A DNA stretch of 55,636 bases from an uncultured Bacteroidales bacterium (GTDB taxonomy: Bacteria; Bacteroidota; Bacteroidia; Bacteroidales; F082), in NCBI GenBank assembly GCA_905233445.1, contig CAJOEP010000021.1:1-55636 (forward strand). Reading direction: 5' to 3'. The notes beneath the pieces are model-generated. The model ran no database searches. It was not told where the DNA came from and saw nothing but the letters and a program-made list of their open reading frames with translations. Positions within the stretch are counted from its first letter, which is position 1; each line of letters opens with the position of its first letter. The translations under genes were made by a program, and so were the position numbers. Below, piece by piece: positions 48,701 to 55,636 of the stretch.

Positions 48701-50307
48701 GTCCGGGCCCGATGGATTACATTCCAAAGTTCATCGCTCGTAAGCAGGGCAGGGAGCCGATTGAATACGACTTCCCGGAGATGGAGAAATATCTTAAGGA
48801 CACCTACGGTGTGACGGTGTATCAGGAGCAGGTGATGCTTCTGTCGCGGCAGCTCGCCAACTTCACCCGAGGCGAGTCGGATACCTTGCGTAAGGCTATG
48901 GGTAAGAAGCAGATAGCGAAGATGATGGAGCTCAAGGACAAGTTCATGAAACAAGGTCAGGAACTGGGTCACGACGCTAAGATTCTTGAAAAGATTTGGA
49001 ACGACTGGGAGAAATTCGCTTCTTACGCTTTCAACAAGTCGCATGCTACATGCTATTCGTGGGTAGCATATCAGACAGCATATCTAAAGGCGCATTATCC
49101 GGCGGAATTCATGGCAGCCGTGTTGAATTCAAGTATTCGCGACGCTGAAGAAGTCGTCTTTATGCTTGACGAATGTAAACGAATGAAAATCAATGTGTTG
49201 CCACCGAATGTCAATAAGTCTGAATATAAGTTCACAGTTGACGAAAATGGCAATATCTGCTATGGTTTTGGTGGTATCAAAGGCATTGGCGAGGTCGCTG
49301 ATGTGATAAAAGAAGAACGTGAAGCCAACGGCCGTTACACCAGTTTTGCTGATTTCATGGCAAGAGTAGGTGCGAAGAACCTCAATCGTAAAGTGTTGGA
49401 ACAGCTTGCAAGAGCTGGCGCTTTCAGCGATTTCACAGAGTTGCATCGCGCTGCATATTTCTACATCGCTCCAGGTGAGAAAATGAACTTCATCGAGAAG
49501 TCGATAAAGCAAGTGAATGCTAGCAACGAACGCAAAAACAACGCTCAAATCGACCTCTTTGGAGAGCTTGAGGCGGCAGGCGGCGACGATTTGTTCAAAC
49601 TCGATATCCCGGATTGCGAGCATTGGTCGAACATCAAGATGCTGGAGGAGGAAAAAGACGCTATCGGCTTCTTCCTGAGCTCGCATCCTCTTGACGCTTA
49701 CGAATATACAATCAGATACTTCGTCGATACCAAATTGGAAAAGCTGAAAGACGTCATCAATAATAAAAAAGGTACCACAGTTCATATCGCTGGAATTGTA
49801 TCCAGTTCTGCTGAAATGACCACGAAAGCTGGCAAGGCTTTTGGCAAGTATGTAATTGAAGATCAGACTGGTAGCTACGATTTTGCGCTTTTCGGAGAAC
49901 CGTATCTGAAATTCCATCATTTCTTTGTCGTCGGGACGCCCCTGTTTATTACCGGAATCGTTCAGGAACCTTATTACAACAGGGATTTGCCTGACGACAA
50001 GAAACGTCCGAACGAGCTGAAAGTTCTTGAAGTAAAGTTGCTAGAGGAAGTGTTTGACAAATCGAAGCGTGAAGCGAAATTCTGCTTGGATATCAATAAG
50101 TTAACTAGTGAAAATGTGAAAGATATCATTGATATCATCAAGAAAAACCCAGGAAATCAGCCGTTTTCGATGCTTTTGGTTGACAAGGAGCACAACATGA
50201 CTTGCTCAACGCATCCTGAGAAGGGCAAGATCAATGCGGAAGCAGTTTTCAAAAAAATGAACGATTATTCGGATTTGGTGACGTATGATTTGCTGAAAGG
50301 CAATTAG
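45712..50307 (+). CDS. dnaE: DNA polymerase III alpha subunit with fused N-terminal proofreading exonuclease
   Basis: 1531 residues, about 250-300 longer than a typical DnaE. Residues 1-215 are a DnaQ-type 3'-5' exonuclease (FDTETTG at 5-11, VGHNINFDLN, HNACADVEATA: the DEDD-h set). A charged Glu/Lys/Pro linker follows to about residue 250. Then come the PHP domain (THLHVHSHFSILDGMSKIPD), the palm catalytic loop PDIDVDFDDDGRG near residue 748, GPGRGSAAGS, the fingers/beta-binding region and a C-terminal OB fold (VHIAGIVSSSAEMTTKAGK). It is the replicative polymerase, with proofreading carried in cis rather than by a separate epsilon subunit. Starts at ATG 45712, divergent from rpsP. Confidence 0.95.
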   Translation: MFLIFDTETTGLPLLKNAPLTNFDNWPRMVQIAWQLHDELGNFVEAQNHIVRPDGYTIPINAQMVHGITTEYAAEHGEPLHDVLEMFLEACKKAKYLVGHNINFDLNIVGCEFLRDRGENPLTNWKVVDTCTDKTANYCQFPGGSHGKFKFPKLIDFHKLLFGEDFSSAHNACADVEATARVFLECVRLGVLDNTDIPEGEEFFKKFREANPEVMKAAGIEIKPNYEAKKEPKAEEVKEEKPAETPEKPEEIKFTHLHVHSHFSILDGMSKIPDLVDKCLKYKMYSMALTDHGNMFGIKELADYSDKVNGKVKDKIKEQEAILKKEDATEEEKAAANQEIEKLKGQFFKPIFGTEAYCAPVNIAKRDGRADRGWHLILLAKNKTGYKNLCKLASIAYTDGFYYNPRIDHSLLEKYHEGIIASSACLGGEVPQKIMNGDIKGAEETIMWFKSLFGDDYYLELQRHKTDKPGGDTEVYARQVEVNKVILELAKKTNTKIICTNDAHFVEEDHGEAHDRLICLSTGKDLDDPTRMHYTKQEWLKTPEEMYKIFSDIPEALANTMEIADKVDTYSINSDPIMPEFDIPKEFGTVEEYKKKFTEEDLYNEFTRDEHGNEVMSREAGEKKIKKMGGYEKLYRIKLEADYLAKLAWEGAKMRYGENLTDEQKERINFELHTMKSMGFPGYFLIVADYIRGAREELGVSVGPGRGSAAGSVVAYCLKITDVDPLKYDLLFERFLNPDRISLPDIDVDFDDDGRGKVLDWITRKYGKEKVAHIITYGTMAAKSAIQDVSRVQKIPLSEVATIKSFIPDRSFPDNIKDEKGKSPKVNLKNCYKYVPELKEMLNGQDENVSSMLTYASELEDTNRQIGIHACGVIIGADDLTKFAPVCTIKDKDTGEDVLVTQYDGHVVENVGLIKMDFLGLKTLTQIKDALANIKKTHGIDLDIDHIPIDDKETFALFSSGNTIGTFQFESPGMQKYLKELQPSVFEDLIAMNALYRPGPMDYIPKFIARKQGREPIEYDFPEMEKYLKDTYGVTVYQEQVMLLSRQLANFTRGESDTLRKAMGKKQIAKMMELKDKFMKQGQELGHDAKILEKIWNDWEKFASYAFNKSHATCYSWVAYQTAYLKAHYPAEFMAAVLNSSIRDAEEVVFMLDECKRMKINVLPPNVNKSEYKFTVDENGNICYGFGGIKGIGEVADVIKEEREANGRYTSFADFMARVGAKNLNRKVLEQLARAGAFSDFTELHRAAYFYIAPGEKMNFIEKSIKQVNASNERKNNAQIDLFGELEAAGGDDLFKLDIPDCEHWSNIKMLEEEKDAIGFFLSSHPLDAYEYTIRYFVDTKLEKLKDVINNKKGTTVHIAGIVSSSAEMTTKAGKAFGKYVIEDQTGSYDFALFGEPYLKFHHFFVVGTPLFITGIVQEPYYNRDLPDDKKRPNELKVLEVKLLEEVFDKSKREAKFCLDINKLTSENVKDIIDIIKKNPGNQPFSMLLVDKEHNMTCSTHPEKGKINAEAVFKKMNDYSDLVTYDLLKGN

Positions 50308-50338
50308 TGGAGATGTGTTTTAAGTTGGAGTTTTCAAT

Positions 50339-52111
50339 ATGAAAAGATTGATGATATTTTTGGTTGTTGCTTTTTTTCTTGCTTCATGTGGCAAGCATCC
50401 GGATATTACCGATTTTCAGCTTCCCATTGATGCGGAGCTTCTCCAAACAGACTCCCTCATGCAGCACTCTCCAGATTCCGCACTGCAAGCTCTCCTGTCG
50501 TGTAATTCCGAGCACGAAGTGCGACGAACCGACCCTGTCGTTTCGACCGAACTCCGACCGAAGGGAGAAGGTAGTGGAGACATCTCCTCCATATTCAACG
50601 AGAGTTATCGTTCTCTTCTCCTTTCCGAAGCCCTCTACAAAACCGACAATCCGCAGGATGGATTTGTAGAGACGCACAGCCGTGCCTATTTACAAACCGC
50701 CATGCGTTATTTCGACAGCCTTGCATTGCGATATCCGAATAACGATGATTTTACTATGCTCTCCGCCCGCTCCCATTACATGAACGGTGTGGGATTCTAT
50801 GAAAACGACAGCGTTGTTGAGGCGTGCGAGGAATATCTGCATACTTTGGAGATAATGGAGAGGCATTTTCAAGAGAATGATTTTGTAGGGTACAAGGCGA
50901 AGTTTATTGGACTGACATATACACGACTTGGTGAGTTGTTTTCAGACCAATTTATGATTGACAATTCAATCGATTGTTTCAAAAAATCATTATCATTCAT
51001 AATAAAAGACACTCACTCTTCATTAAATATTGCTAATTTAAATTATAGAATCGGCCTTCAATACCACGAAAAAATGATGAATGACAGTGCCCAGTATTAT
51101 TATAATAATGCCTTAAAACACATTCCTGATACGAACAATATATTGTATAGAGATTTAGTAACGAGCAACGCTCTATTGTTATATCTATCGGGATGTGGCT
51201 TGGACAGTATCATTCCTTGTTTCAACAACATATTAAGACATGCCGAGACACAAGATGAAAAACTAACACGCATGTTGACAGTTGGTTGCCTGTTTTATAA
51301 AGAAGGCATATATGATTCTGCTTATTTATATTTGTCCAACGTCTTTCAGAATAGTGACGACATCTCATCAAAACTATTATCAGCACGGCACCTCCAATCT
51401 ATATGTAATTTAAATGATGATTTGATACACGCAAGGATTTACACGGAGTTTTTGGCGGAATACACTATACGTAAACTTGACGACAATGTTCAAGGGGCAA
51501 AATTAAGCGCTTTATATAGTAGCTTTATGATAAAACAGAACTCTCCATATAGTCTCGCTATAAAAGGCAGTTCCAAATGGGCACAATATGTCATAATTAT
51601 TGTTCTATTTGCATTGATGACTTTTGGTTCGATATTCATAAAATCAAGAAACAAGCATCATGAAGAGAAAAAAAAGCTGGTGGATAATCTTAACAAGGAA
51701 CAAGAAAAACGGCTTTTTATGCCTGTCAAAACAAATTCGGAACAATATAAACACTTTATTGAAGAACCTATTTGCAAAAGAATTATAGAGACAATCCTAT
51801 CGGAACACATAACCTCAAGAGACAAGTATTATGACCACATGGATTGTGTAATGGATGACGACATGTTCAGTTTATTGGAAGATGCTGTATGCAAACATTA
51901 TGACAATTTCAGAAAAGCCCTTATATTGAACGGCATAAAAAAGAAAAACGACCTTCAACTGTGTTATTTATACATGTTCGGATTTGATGACAGTCAAATT
52001 TCCGTATTGAAAGGACGTGATTTTTCAACAATAAAAAAACAATCTGATAAGTTAGGGCGTATTCTTTGTGCTGATAAAAAGCTTTCAGATTATATTGTTG
52101 ATATTTTATAA
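50339..52111 (+). CDS. TPR lipoprotein with transmembrane segment and C-terminal cytoplasmic domain
   Basis: 590 residues. SPII signal (MKRLMIFLVVAFFLASC, lipobox LASC). Residues about 100-390 are helical TPR-like repeats (NLNYRIGLQYHEKMMNDSAQ). One membrane helix near 415 (WAQYVIIIVLFALMTFGSIF) is followed by a coiled linker and a 130-residue helical domain ending SVLKGRDFSTIKKQSDKLGR, HTH-like in appearance. This TPR-TM-cytoplasmic layout is common in Bacteroidetes signal proteins. It begins 31 bp after dnaE and precedes DUF3244/TlpA genes it may control (inference). Two repeat insertions lie in frame near residues 66-84 and 109-119. Confidence 0.7.
   Translation: MKRLMIFLVVAFFLASCGKHPDITDFQLPIDAELLQTDSLMQHSPDSALQALLSCNSEHEVRRTDPVVSTELRPKGEGSGDISSIFNESYRSLLLSEALYKTDNPQDGFVETHSRAYLQTAMRYFDSLALRYPNNDDFTMLSARSHYMNGVGFYENDSVVEACEEYLHTLEIMERHFQENDFVGYKAKFIGLTYTRLGELFSDQFMIDNSIDCFKKSLSFIIKDTHSSLNIANLNYRIGLQYHEKMMNDSAQYYYNNALKHIPDTNNILYRDLVTSNALLLYLSGCGLDSIIPCFNNILRHAETQDEKLTRMLTVGCLFYKEGIYDSAYLYLSNVFQNSDDISSKLLSARHLQSICNLNDDLIHARIYTEFLAEYTIRKLDDNVQGAKLSALYSSFMIKQNSPYSLAIKGSSKWAQYVIIIVLFALMTFGSIFIKSRNKHHEEKKKLVDNLNKEQEKRLFMPVKTNSEQYKHFIEEPICKRIIETILSEHITSRDKYYDHMDCVMDDDMFSLLEDAVCKHYDNFRKALILNGIKKKNDLQLCYLYMFGFDDSQISVLKGRDFSTIKKQSDKLGRILCADKKLSDYIVDIL
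50537..50590. repeat. Family-B repeat inside the TPR lipoprotein gene
   Basis: gtcgtttcgaccgaactccg, accgaagggagaaggtagtg, gagacatctcc: an expanded family-B copy in frame, encoding VVSTELRPKGEGSGDIS. Confidence 0.7.
50664..50695. repeat. Decayed family-A palindrome inside the TPR lipoprotein gene
   Basis: ttgtagagacgcacagccgt then gcctatttacaa. The left arm matches the palindrome at 29167-29212 exactly and the right arm has drifted. In frame, encoding FVETHSRAYLQ. Confidence 0.75.
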
Positions 52112-52201
52112 AAAATTGATTATCAATATATCCCCCCACCAATAAAAAAATTCAAGCATTAATTCAAGCACTGTTTTTAAATTCCTTTCAAAGAAATACT
52201 A

Positions 52202-52209
52202 TACTTTTG
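52202..52209 (+). promoter_or_regulatory. -7 box for the DUF3244 / Cys-rich lipoprotein unit
   Basis: TACTTTTG about 24 bp before the ATG at 52233. Direct repeats attcaagca lie at about 52150-52169, upstream of the expected -33 region. Confidence 0.55.
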
Positions 52210-52232
52210 CAAGAGAATTTAATCACAACATT

Positions 52233-52604
52233 ATGGTAAGAAAATTTATTATGTTAACAGGTCTGATGTTGGGTGTGGTTTTGGGGTATCCAAAAGAAAA
52301 AAACACCTATATTAATGACGGAGGAGACATTATTTTGATTGCGAAATCTGCACATGGCAGCGCTCCTAAAACTAATTCTATTTCAGCTTCTATTACTGGT
52401 CACTCCCTTACTGTAGCCTTCTCTCAGAACCTCGGTGAGGTTACTGTTGAGATTTCCACAGCATCGGGTACAACCATTTTCTGTTTGTCAGTTCAAACGC
52501 CGACAGGCTACCAATATTATATACCTTCATCCGGCAGCTATTTCGTGACATTCACTTTGCCGAATGGCGATGAGTATTTGGGGGAGTTTGTAGTTTCAGA
52601 ATAA
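52233..52604 (+). CDS. DUF3244 family exported protein
   Basis: 123 residues. Short N-terminal hydrophobic segment (FIMLTGLMLGVVLGYPK), then a small beta-sandwich (SASITGHSLTVAFSQNLGEV, VEISTASGTTIFCLSV, GSYFVTFTLPNGDEYLGEF) matching DUF3244, small secreted proteins of Bacteroidales often found next to TPR regulators and peptidase or thioredoxin genes. Function unknown. The promoter lies just upstream and the Cys-rich lipoprotein gene 39 bp downstream. Confidence 0.8.
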   Translation: MVRKFIMLTGLMLGVVLGYPKEKNTYINDGGDIILIAKSAHGSAPKTNSISASITGHSLTVAFSQNLGEVTVEISTASGTTIFCLSVQTPTGYQYYIPSSGSYFVTFTLPNGDEYLGEFVVSE

Positions 52605-52643
52605 ATAACTTATAATAAATTATTAACTTTAAATCCTAAAAAA

Positions 52644-53393
52644 ATGAAAAAGTATTTTAAAATTTCAGCAATTGTATTATTTGTAATTATGACTTTGTTG
52701 TCATGTAACAAAGAAAACCGTATTTTGCCAAACAAAACAAAACACGAGAAGTCTAAACCTATTGCATCAATGTCAAAACAAAGAGAAATGACTTATTATG
52801 TGTCGGTTGATGACTTGCAAACAAAAATGGATAAAGATGTATTGGATTCTAAAGAAATGCGTCAATTCATTGTCGAAGATTGGTATATTGATTTAGGTGA
52901 CGGTACTGATTTAAATCCATTAACATTAGTTGTCAGTGTTTTTGATGTACTCAATGAACAAGTAATTACACATTTCTTTATGAAAGAATGTCTTATTACC
53001 GAAAATGTCGATGGAATAACATATTTTTATATAAATCCAGAATTATTATCAGGCTCATATCAATTGGCTTCTGCTAATGTCGATACCCGTGAAACAGGAA
53101 GAGGAACTTTGTTTACCGTGTCTAATGGTAATATCATAAACGTTGAAACAGATGCACTGATTGTTGATAGAGCACACCCTCATCCATACTGGCACGTTGA
53201 TTGTGCATCTTCATTTTGTGCAAGTGTTTGTGAAAGAGAAGGTACGGTAAATGCTGATGGTTCATATTCATACGGATGCAAACAATGTCAGCGACCGTGT
53301 GAAGGATTTGTTGGCGCCTGTGTAGCTAATTCTATAAATGTTGGTGAAAGGATATTAAGTTGGTTTTCTTATTTCAATATTTCAATATTTTAG
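52644..53393 (+). CDS. Lipoprotein with Cys-rich C-terminal region
   Basis: 249 residues. SPII signal with lipobox LLSC (MKKYFKISAIVLFVIMTLLS/C). The middle part is beta-rich and unrecognised (YYVSVDDLQTKMDKDVLDSK, EDWYIDLGDGTDLNPLTLVV). Between about residues 188 and 230 there are seven cysteines: DCASSFCASVCEREG, then GCKQCQRPCEGFVGACVANS. The last residues are hydrophobic (ILSWFSYFNISIF). The pattern suggests a disulfide-rich or metal-binding module processed with help from the TlpA-like protein encoded next. A perfect hairpin follows the stop codon. AT-rich codon use. No homologue recognised. Confidence 0.7.
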   Translation: MKKYFKISAIVLFVIMTLLSCNKENRILPNKTKHEKSKPIASMSKQREMTYYVSVDDLQTKMDKDVLDSKEMRQFIVEDWYIDLGDGTDLNPLTLVVSVFDVLNEQVITHFFMKECLITENVDGITYFYINPELLSGSYQLASANVDTRETGRGTLFTVSNGNIINVETDALIVDRAHPHPYWHVDCASSFCASVCEREGTVNADGSYSYGCKQCQRPCEGFVGACVANSINVGERILSWFSYFNISIF

Positions 53394-53410
53394 CCACAAT
53401 ATTTCATAAT

Positions 53411-53434
53411 AGGATGAGGGATATCCCTCATCCT
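53411..53434. terminator. Perfect 24 nt palindrome after the Cys-rich lipoprotein gene
   Basis: aggatgaggg-atat-ccctcatcct, 10 bp arms, followed by aaatttatt. It could be a partial terminator or an mRNA-stabilising end that sets a different level for the TlpA/DUF1573 genes. Confidence 0.6.
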
Positions 53435-53459
53435 AAATTTATTATAAGTTATTCATAAT

Positions 53460-54713
53460 ATGAGAACGATTCATAAAAAGCTATTTCTTTTACCATTGTT
53501 CTTGCTATTTTTATCAATATTTGCACTTCATGCTCAGAAAAAATCCAATATTTTTACAACAATAAATGCAGAATACAAATATGGTAAATTGGCAAATAAA
53601 GCCATCAAGAATTACAATTGGATTAACTTTGACATTGTTGTCCGTACGGAATATAATGGTCAACAATTACCTGATTTAACATATAATATCAGCTATTATA
53701 ATGCAAACAAGGTGTCGAAAGTGTTTTTTTCAGACCCATTCGGAAGATTTTATATGACAGACAACAATTCTATTTATTTTGTTAATAATCAAGACTGTGA
53801 ATTTTCTATATTTAATAAAAACAAAAACATCGAATGGTATGAAGTGACGCGCTCTTATTATGAAGACAAAATCAGATATATACCATATATTGAGAGACAA
53901 ACACTTGATCCTTTATTTGGATCTCGCCACATAATACAACATTATTGTAAAGATACAATCATAAATGGCAATTCATATATGGTATTTTATGGGCATAGTA
54001 TGAAATCTAATCAATTAAATCCAAAGACAAATAAGTTCGATATACCATCACAGTATTATTGTATTACATGGGTCGATAAAGAAACAAGTATGGTCGACAG
54101 CGTTAATATATGGCAATTATATGATAAAGAACATGGCTCGGAAAATATTAAATATATAATAAAGAATATAAGTCATGATAATAAGGCGATTGATTATTCA
54201 ATTACATTTGATCCGAATAATAAAAAGTACAAATATTATTCAAAACATGATGAGAATAACCCTCCTTATAGTATGATTAATTCGCGCAATACAGAATTGT
54301 CAGCATCTTTATTGTCATACCCTTTAATAAGTTTATCAGGTGATACAACTACTATGAATGATCACGAAGGGTGGATTCTCATTAATTTCTGGACTTTTGG
54401 ATGTACACCATGTTATGAACACATGGAAAAAATGCGCCATGAAAAAGATTCTTTAGGGACGACAGTGCTGCAACAAAACAGAATTACAGTATTATGTATA
54501 AATCCTTACTCCAACAATTATGAAGCCTTACAGAAGATAGCAAATAAATATAATTTAAATGATTGTATTTATTCAGCAAAAGGCATCAATACACAGATAA
54601 ACATTCCATATTTTCCATCATATTATTTAATTTCCCCGGATAAAAAAAGTATTATAAAATACACATGGCTTGATGATTATTCAAACTTGTTATATATTAT
54701 TGGAAGAAAATGA
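53460..54713 (+). CDS. TlpA-like exported thiol-disulfide protein
   Basis: 417 residues. N-terminal signal (KKLFLLPLFLLFLSIFALHA/Q). The first 280 residues are a beta-rich domain of unknown family. The C-terminal 135 residues are a thioredoxin fold of TlpA/ResA type: WILINFWTFGCTPCYEHMEK with active site CTPC, and the cis-Pro region in NIPYFPSYYLISPDKK. It probably reduces or isomerises disulfides in the periplasm, and the Cys-rich lipoprotein encoded just before it is a natural candidate client. The stop overlaps the DUF1573 gene start by 4 bp. Confidence 0.8.
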   Translation: MRTIHKKLFLLPLFLLFLSIFALHAQKKSNIFTTINAEYKYGKLANKAIKNYNWINFDIVVRTEYNGQQLPDLTYNISYYNANKVSKVFFSDPFGRFYMTDNNSIYFVNNQDCEFSIFNKNKNIEWYEVTRSYYEDKIRYIPYIERQTLDPLFGSRHIIQHYCKDTIINGNSYMVFYGHSMKSNQLNPKTNKFDIPSQYYCITWVDKETSMVDSVNIWQLYDKEHGSENIKYIIKNISHDNKAIDYSITFDPNNKKYKYYSKHDENNPPYSMINSRNTELSASLLSYPLISLSGDTTTMNDHEGWILINFWTFGCTPCYEHMEKMRHEKDSLGTTVLQQNRITVLCINPYSNNYEALQKIANKYNLNDCIYSAKGINTQINIPYFPSYYLISPDKKSIIKYTWLDDYSNLLYIIGRK

Positions 54714-55111
54714 ACAGAAAAATTCTAAGTGTTATTATTTGTGTATTTATGCATGTTTTTGTACATGCACAAATAATAGATGGTGATAATGGGCCTATTA
54801 TTTATTTTGAAGAAACTAAGTTTGATTTTGACACAATTCTGTCAAAAGATACAGTGTCGCATAAATTTAAATTTACAAACATTGGAAATGAACCTTTAAT
54901 AATAACAAACGCATATACTTCTTGCGGTTGTACAATACCCCAATGGCCGAAAGAACCAATATATCCCAAGGATAGCGGTTATATAATTATTGGTTTTCAC
55001 ACAAGTAATATCGGGAGATTTAATAAAGGTACAATGATCAAATCAAATGCTGTTAATGCACCTAATATGATGATTAGGATAAATGGTGTTGTAAAAAAAC
55101 AAAAAAAATAA
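54710..55111 (+). CDS. DUF1573 family exported protein
   Basis: 133 residues. Signal peptide (NRKILSVIICVFMHVFVHAQ), then one DUF1573 immunoglobulin-like domain (FEETKFDFDTILSKDTVSHK, FKFTNIGNEPLIITNAYTSC, GCTIPQWPKEPIYPKDSGYI) with the typical SCGCT cysteine pair. The function of the family is unknown. The ATGA overlap with the TlpA-like gene shows tight coupling. An RHS remnant follows directly. Confidence 0.85.
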   Translation: MNRKILSVIICVFMHVFVHAQIIDGDNGPIIYFEETKFDFDTILSKDTVSHKFKFTNIGNEPLIITNAYTSCGCTIPQWPKEPIYPKDSGYIIIGFHTSNIGRFNKGTMIKSNAVNAPNMMIRINGVVKKQKK

Positions 55112-55112
55112 A

Positions 55113-55409
55113 CATATTGACAGGTTTATTCCTCAACTGATAAGACCCATACTTCAGGAGAACTTCACATACGATCACTGTCTCACCTACCTCAGCTCAA
55201 CAGACGGATTCAGGTTACATTATGTCCACACCGACAATCTCGGCAGCTGGGATATCATAACCGATAAAAGAGGCAATCTTGAGCAATCGCTCAGCTTCGA
55301 CGCCTGGGGTCGTCGGCGTAACCCGCAGACTTTGTCATACGACAACGTCACCGCATCGTTCGACATCGTTATCCAAGACGAACAGAACTCCCAAGCATAC
55401 AACAGATGA
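55113..55409 (+). pseudogene. RHS-repeat protein remnant
   Basis: A start-less frame of about 98 codons encodes RLHYVHTDNLGSWDIITDKR and LSFDAWGRRRNPQTL, the core signature of Bacteroidales RHS/YD-repeat proteins (large surface or toxin-delivery proteins), and ends at TGA 55407-55409 with no toxin-like tail. The N-terminal part is missing and no start codon or promoter is present, so it is a fragment left by deletion. Its codon use is GC-richer than the cassette before it. Confidence 0.75.
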
Positions 55410-55523
55410 GTCACCGACGAAAGTGCTGATGAGTGCATCGTAGATTCAATAGGACCCCGAATGGGGGTGGAATCATATTAAAAAAAACGATGAGTTAAAT
55501 AAGCAACTTTAAAAATTTTTTAG

Positions 55524-55531
55524 TATCTTTG
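55524..55531 (+). promoter_or_regulatory. -7 box for the thioredoxin gene
   Basis: TATCTTTG, 31 bp before the ATG at 55563. An imperfect inverted repeat (gattcaataggacccc / gggggtggaatc, 55443-55474) lies upstream. Confidence 0.65.
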
Positions 55532-55562
55532 CATCGTTAATTTACTAATTAAAACATTTATT

Positions 55563-55636
55563 ATGGCAAAGCAAATCAATGAACAGAACTTCGAGGAAGA
55601 AGTCTTGAAATCGGAAGTCCCTGTAATGGTTGACTT
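55563..55636 (+). CDS. trxA: Thioredoxin, N-terminal fragment
   Basis: Only 24 codons are in the window (MAKQINEQNFEEEVLKSEVP, then VMVD). The pattern 'F...VL.S..PVMVD' is the thioredoxin N terminus, leading to the WCGPC site beyond the window edge. Cytoplasmic disulfide reductase. It has its own promoter with a short leader. Confidence 0.75.
   Translation, partial: MAKQINEQNFEEEVLKSEVPVMVD

Overview
The window looks like chromosomal DNA from a member of the order Bacteroidales, probably an uncultured gut-type lineage. The evidence is: promoters of the Bacteroidetes type (a TAnnTTTG box at -7, with TTTG/TTG-like sequence 19-21 nt upstream in the best cases) before many genes; weak or absent Shine-Dalgarno sequences; a type IX secretion C-terminal sorting domain; many SPII lipoproteins; and Bacteroidetes-typical families (DUF349, DUF3244, DUF1573, DUF4369/DUF5106-like thioredoxin proteins, a fused RibBA, and S16 with an Ala/Glu-rich tail). 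No rRNA, tRNA or CRISPR array was recognised.

Layout. 1-9.2 kb: end of a sodium:solute symporter, threonine aldolase, then a minus-strand run of polyferredoxin membrane protein, iron-sulfur aldo/keto reductase and NhaC antiporter; DNA ligase LigA, a membrane protein and a small lipoprotein. 9.4-15 kb: secreted GH2 beta-galactosidase and a POT peptide transporter. 15-21 kb: an EF-G, a small C-terminally anchored exported protein, a T9SS cargo protein and a membrane-bound AraC-type regulator, with a 20-21 bp phased repeat array between regulator and cargo gene. 21-30 kb: mnmE with a thioredoxin-like protein, a secreted EEP-family phosphodiesterase/nuclease, and an overlapping trio: AmgK-like kinase fused to a RapZ C-terminal domain, MurU-like nucleotidyltransferase, AddB-like nuclease. 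30-37 kb: DUF349 protein, aroC, then a riboflavin operon (FMN riboswitch, ribD, ribE, ribBA, ribH). 37-41.6 kb: CYTH protein, pncB, secreted nuclease, DMT exporter, UDG-family protein. 41.6-43.6 kb: a strongly predicted unclassified small RNA followed by an AT-rich island with an LPD-like protein and a TIR-TPR protein that seems to have truncated a resident gene. 43.6-50.3 kb: TSCPD protein, FlK-like thioesterase, YgjP-type metallopeptidase, rpsP (with an abnormal 5' end) and a large dnaE carrying its own proofreading exonuclease. 50.3-55.4 kb: AT-rich accessory region with a TPR regulator-like lipoprotein, DUF3244 protein, Cys-rich lipoprotein, TlpA-like thioredoxin and DUF1573 protein, then an RHS remnant; the window ends inside a thioredoxin gene.

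The most unusual theme is a set of short interspersed repeats. Several families (a 30-46 nt palindrome, a 'tttcgaccgaag...ggagaaatctc' family, a 'cgcagaaa' family, an 'accacgaat...attcgtggt' family) sit between genes. They also sit in frame inside at least four protein-coding genes (AmgK-RapZ, MurU-like, RibD, TPR lipoprotein) and supply the stop codon of a fifth. A second class consists of simple-word tandem repeats hugging stop codons. Other points for follow-up are the phased array at 19.9 kb, the small RNA at 41.6 kb, the TIR island, the Cys-rich/TlpA/DUF1573 cassette and the start-less rpsP.
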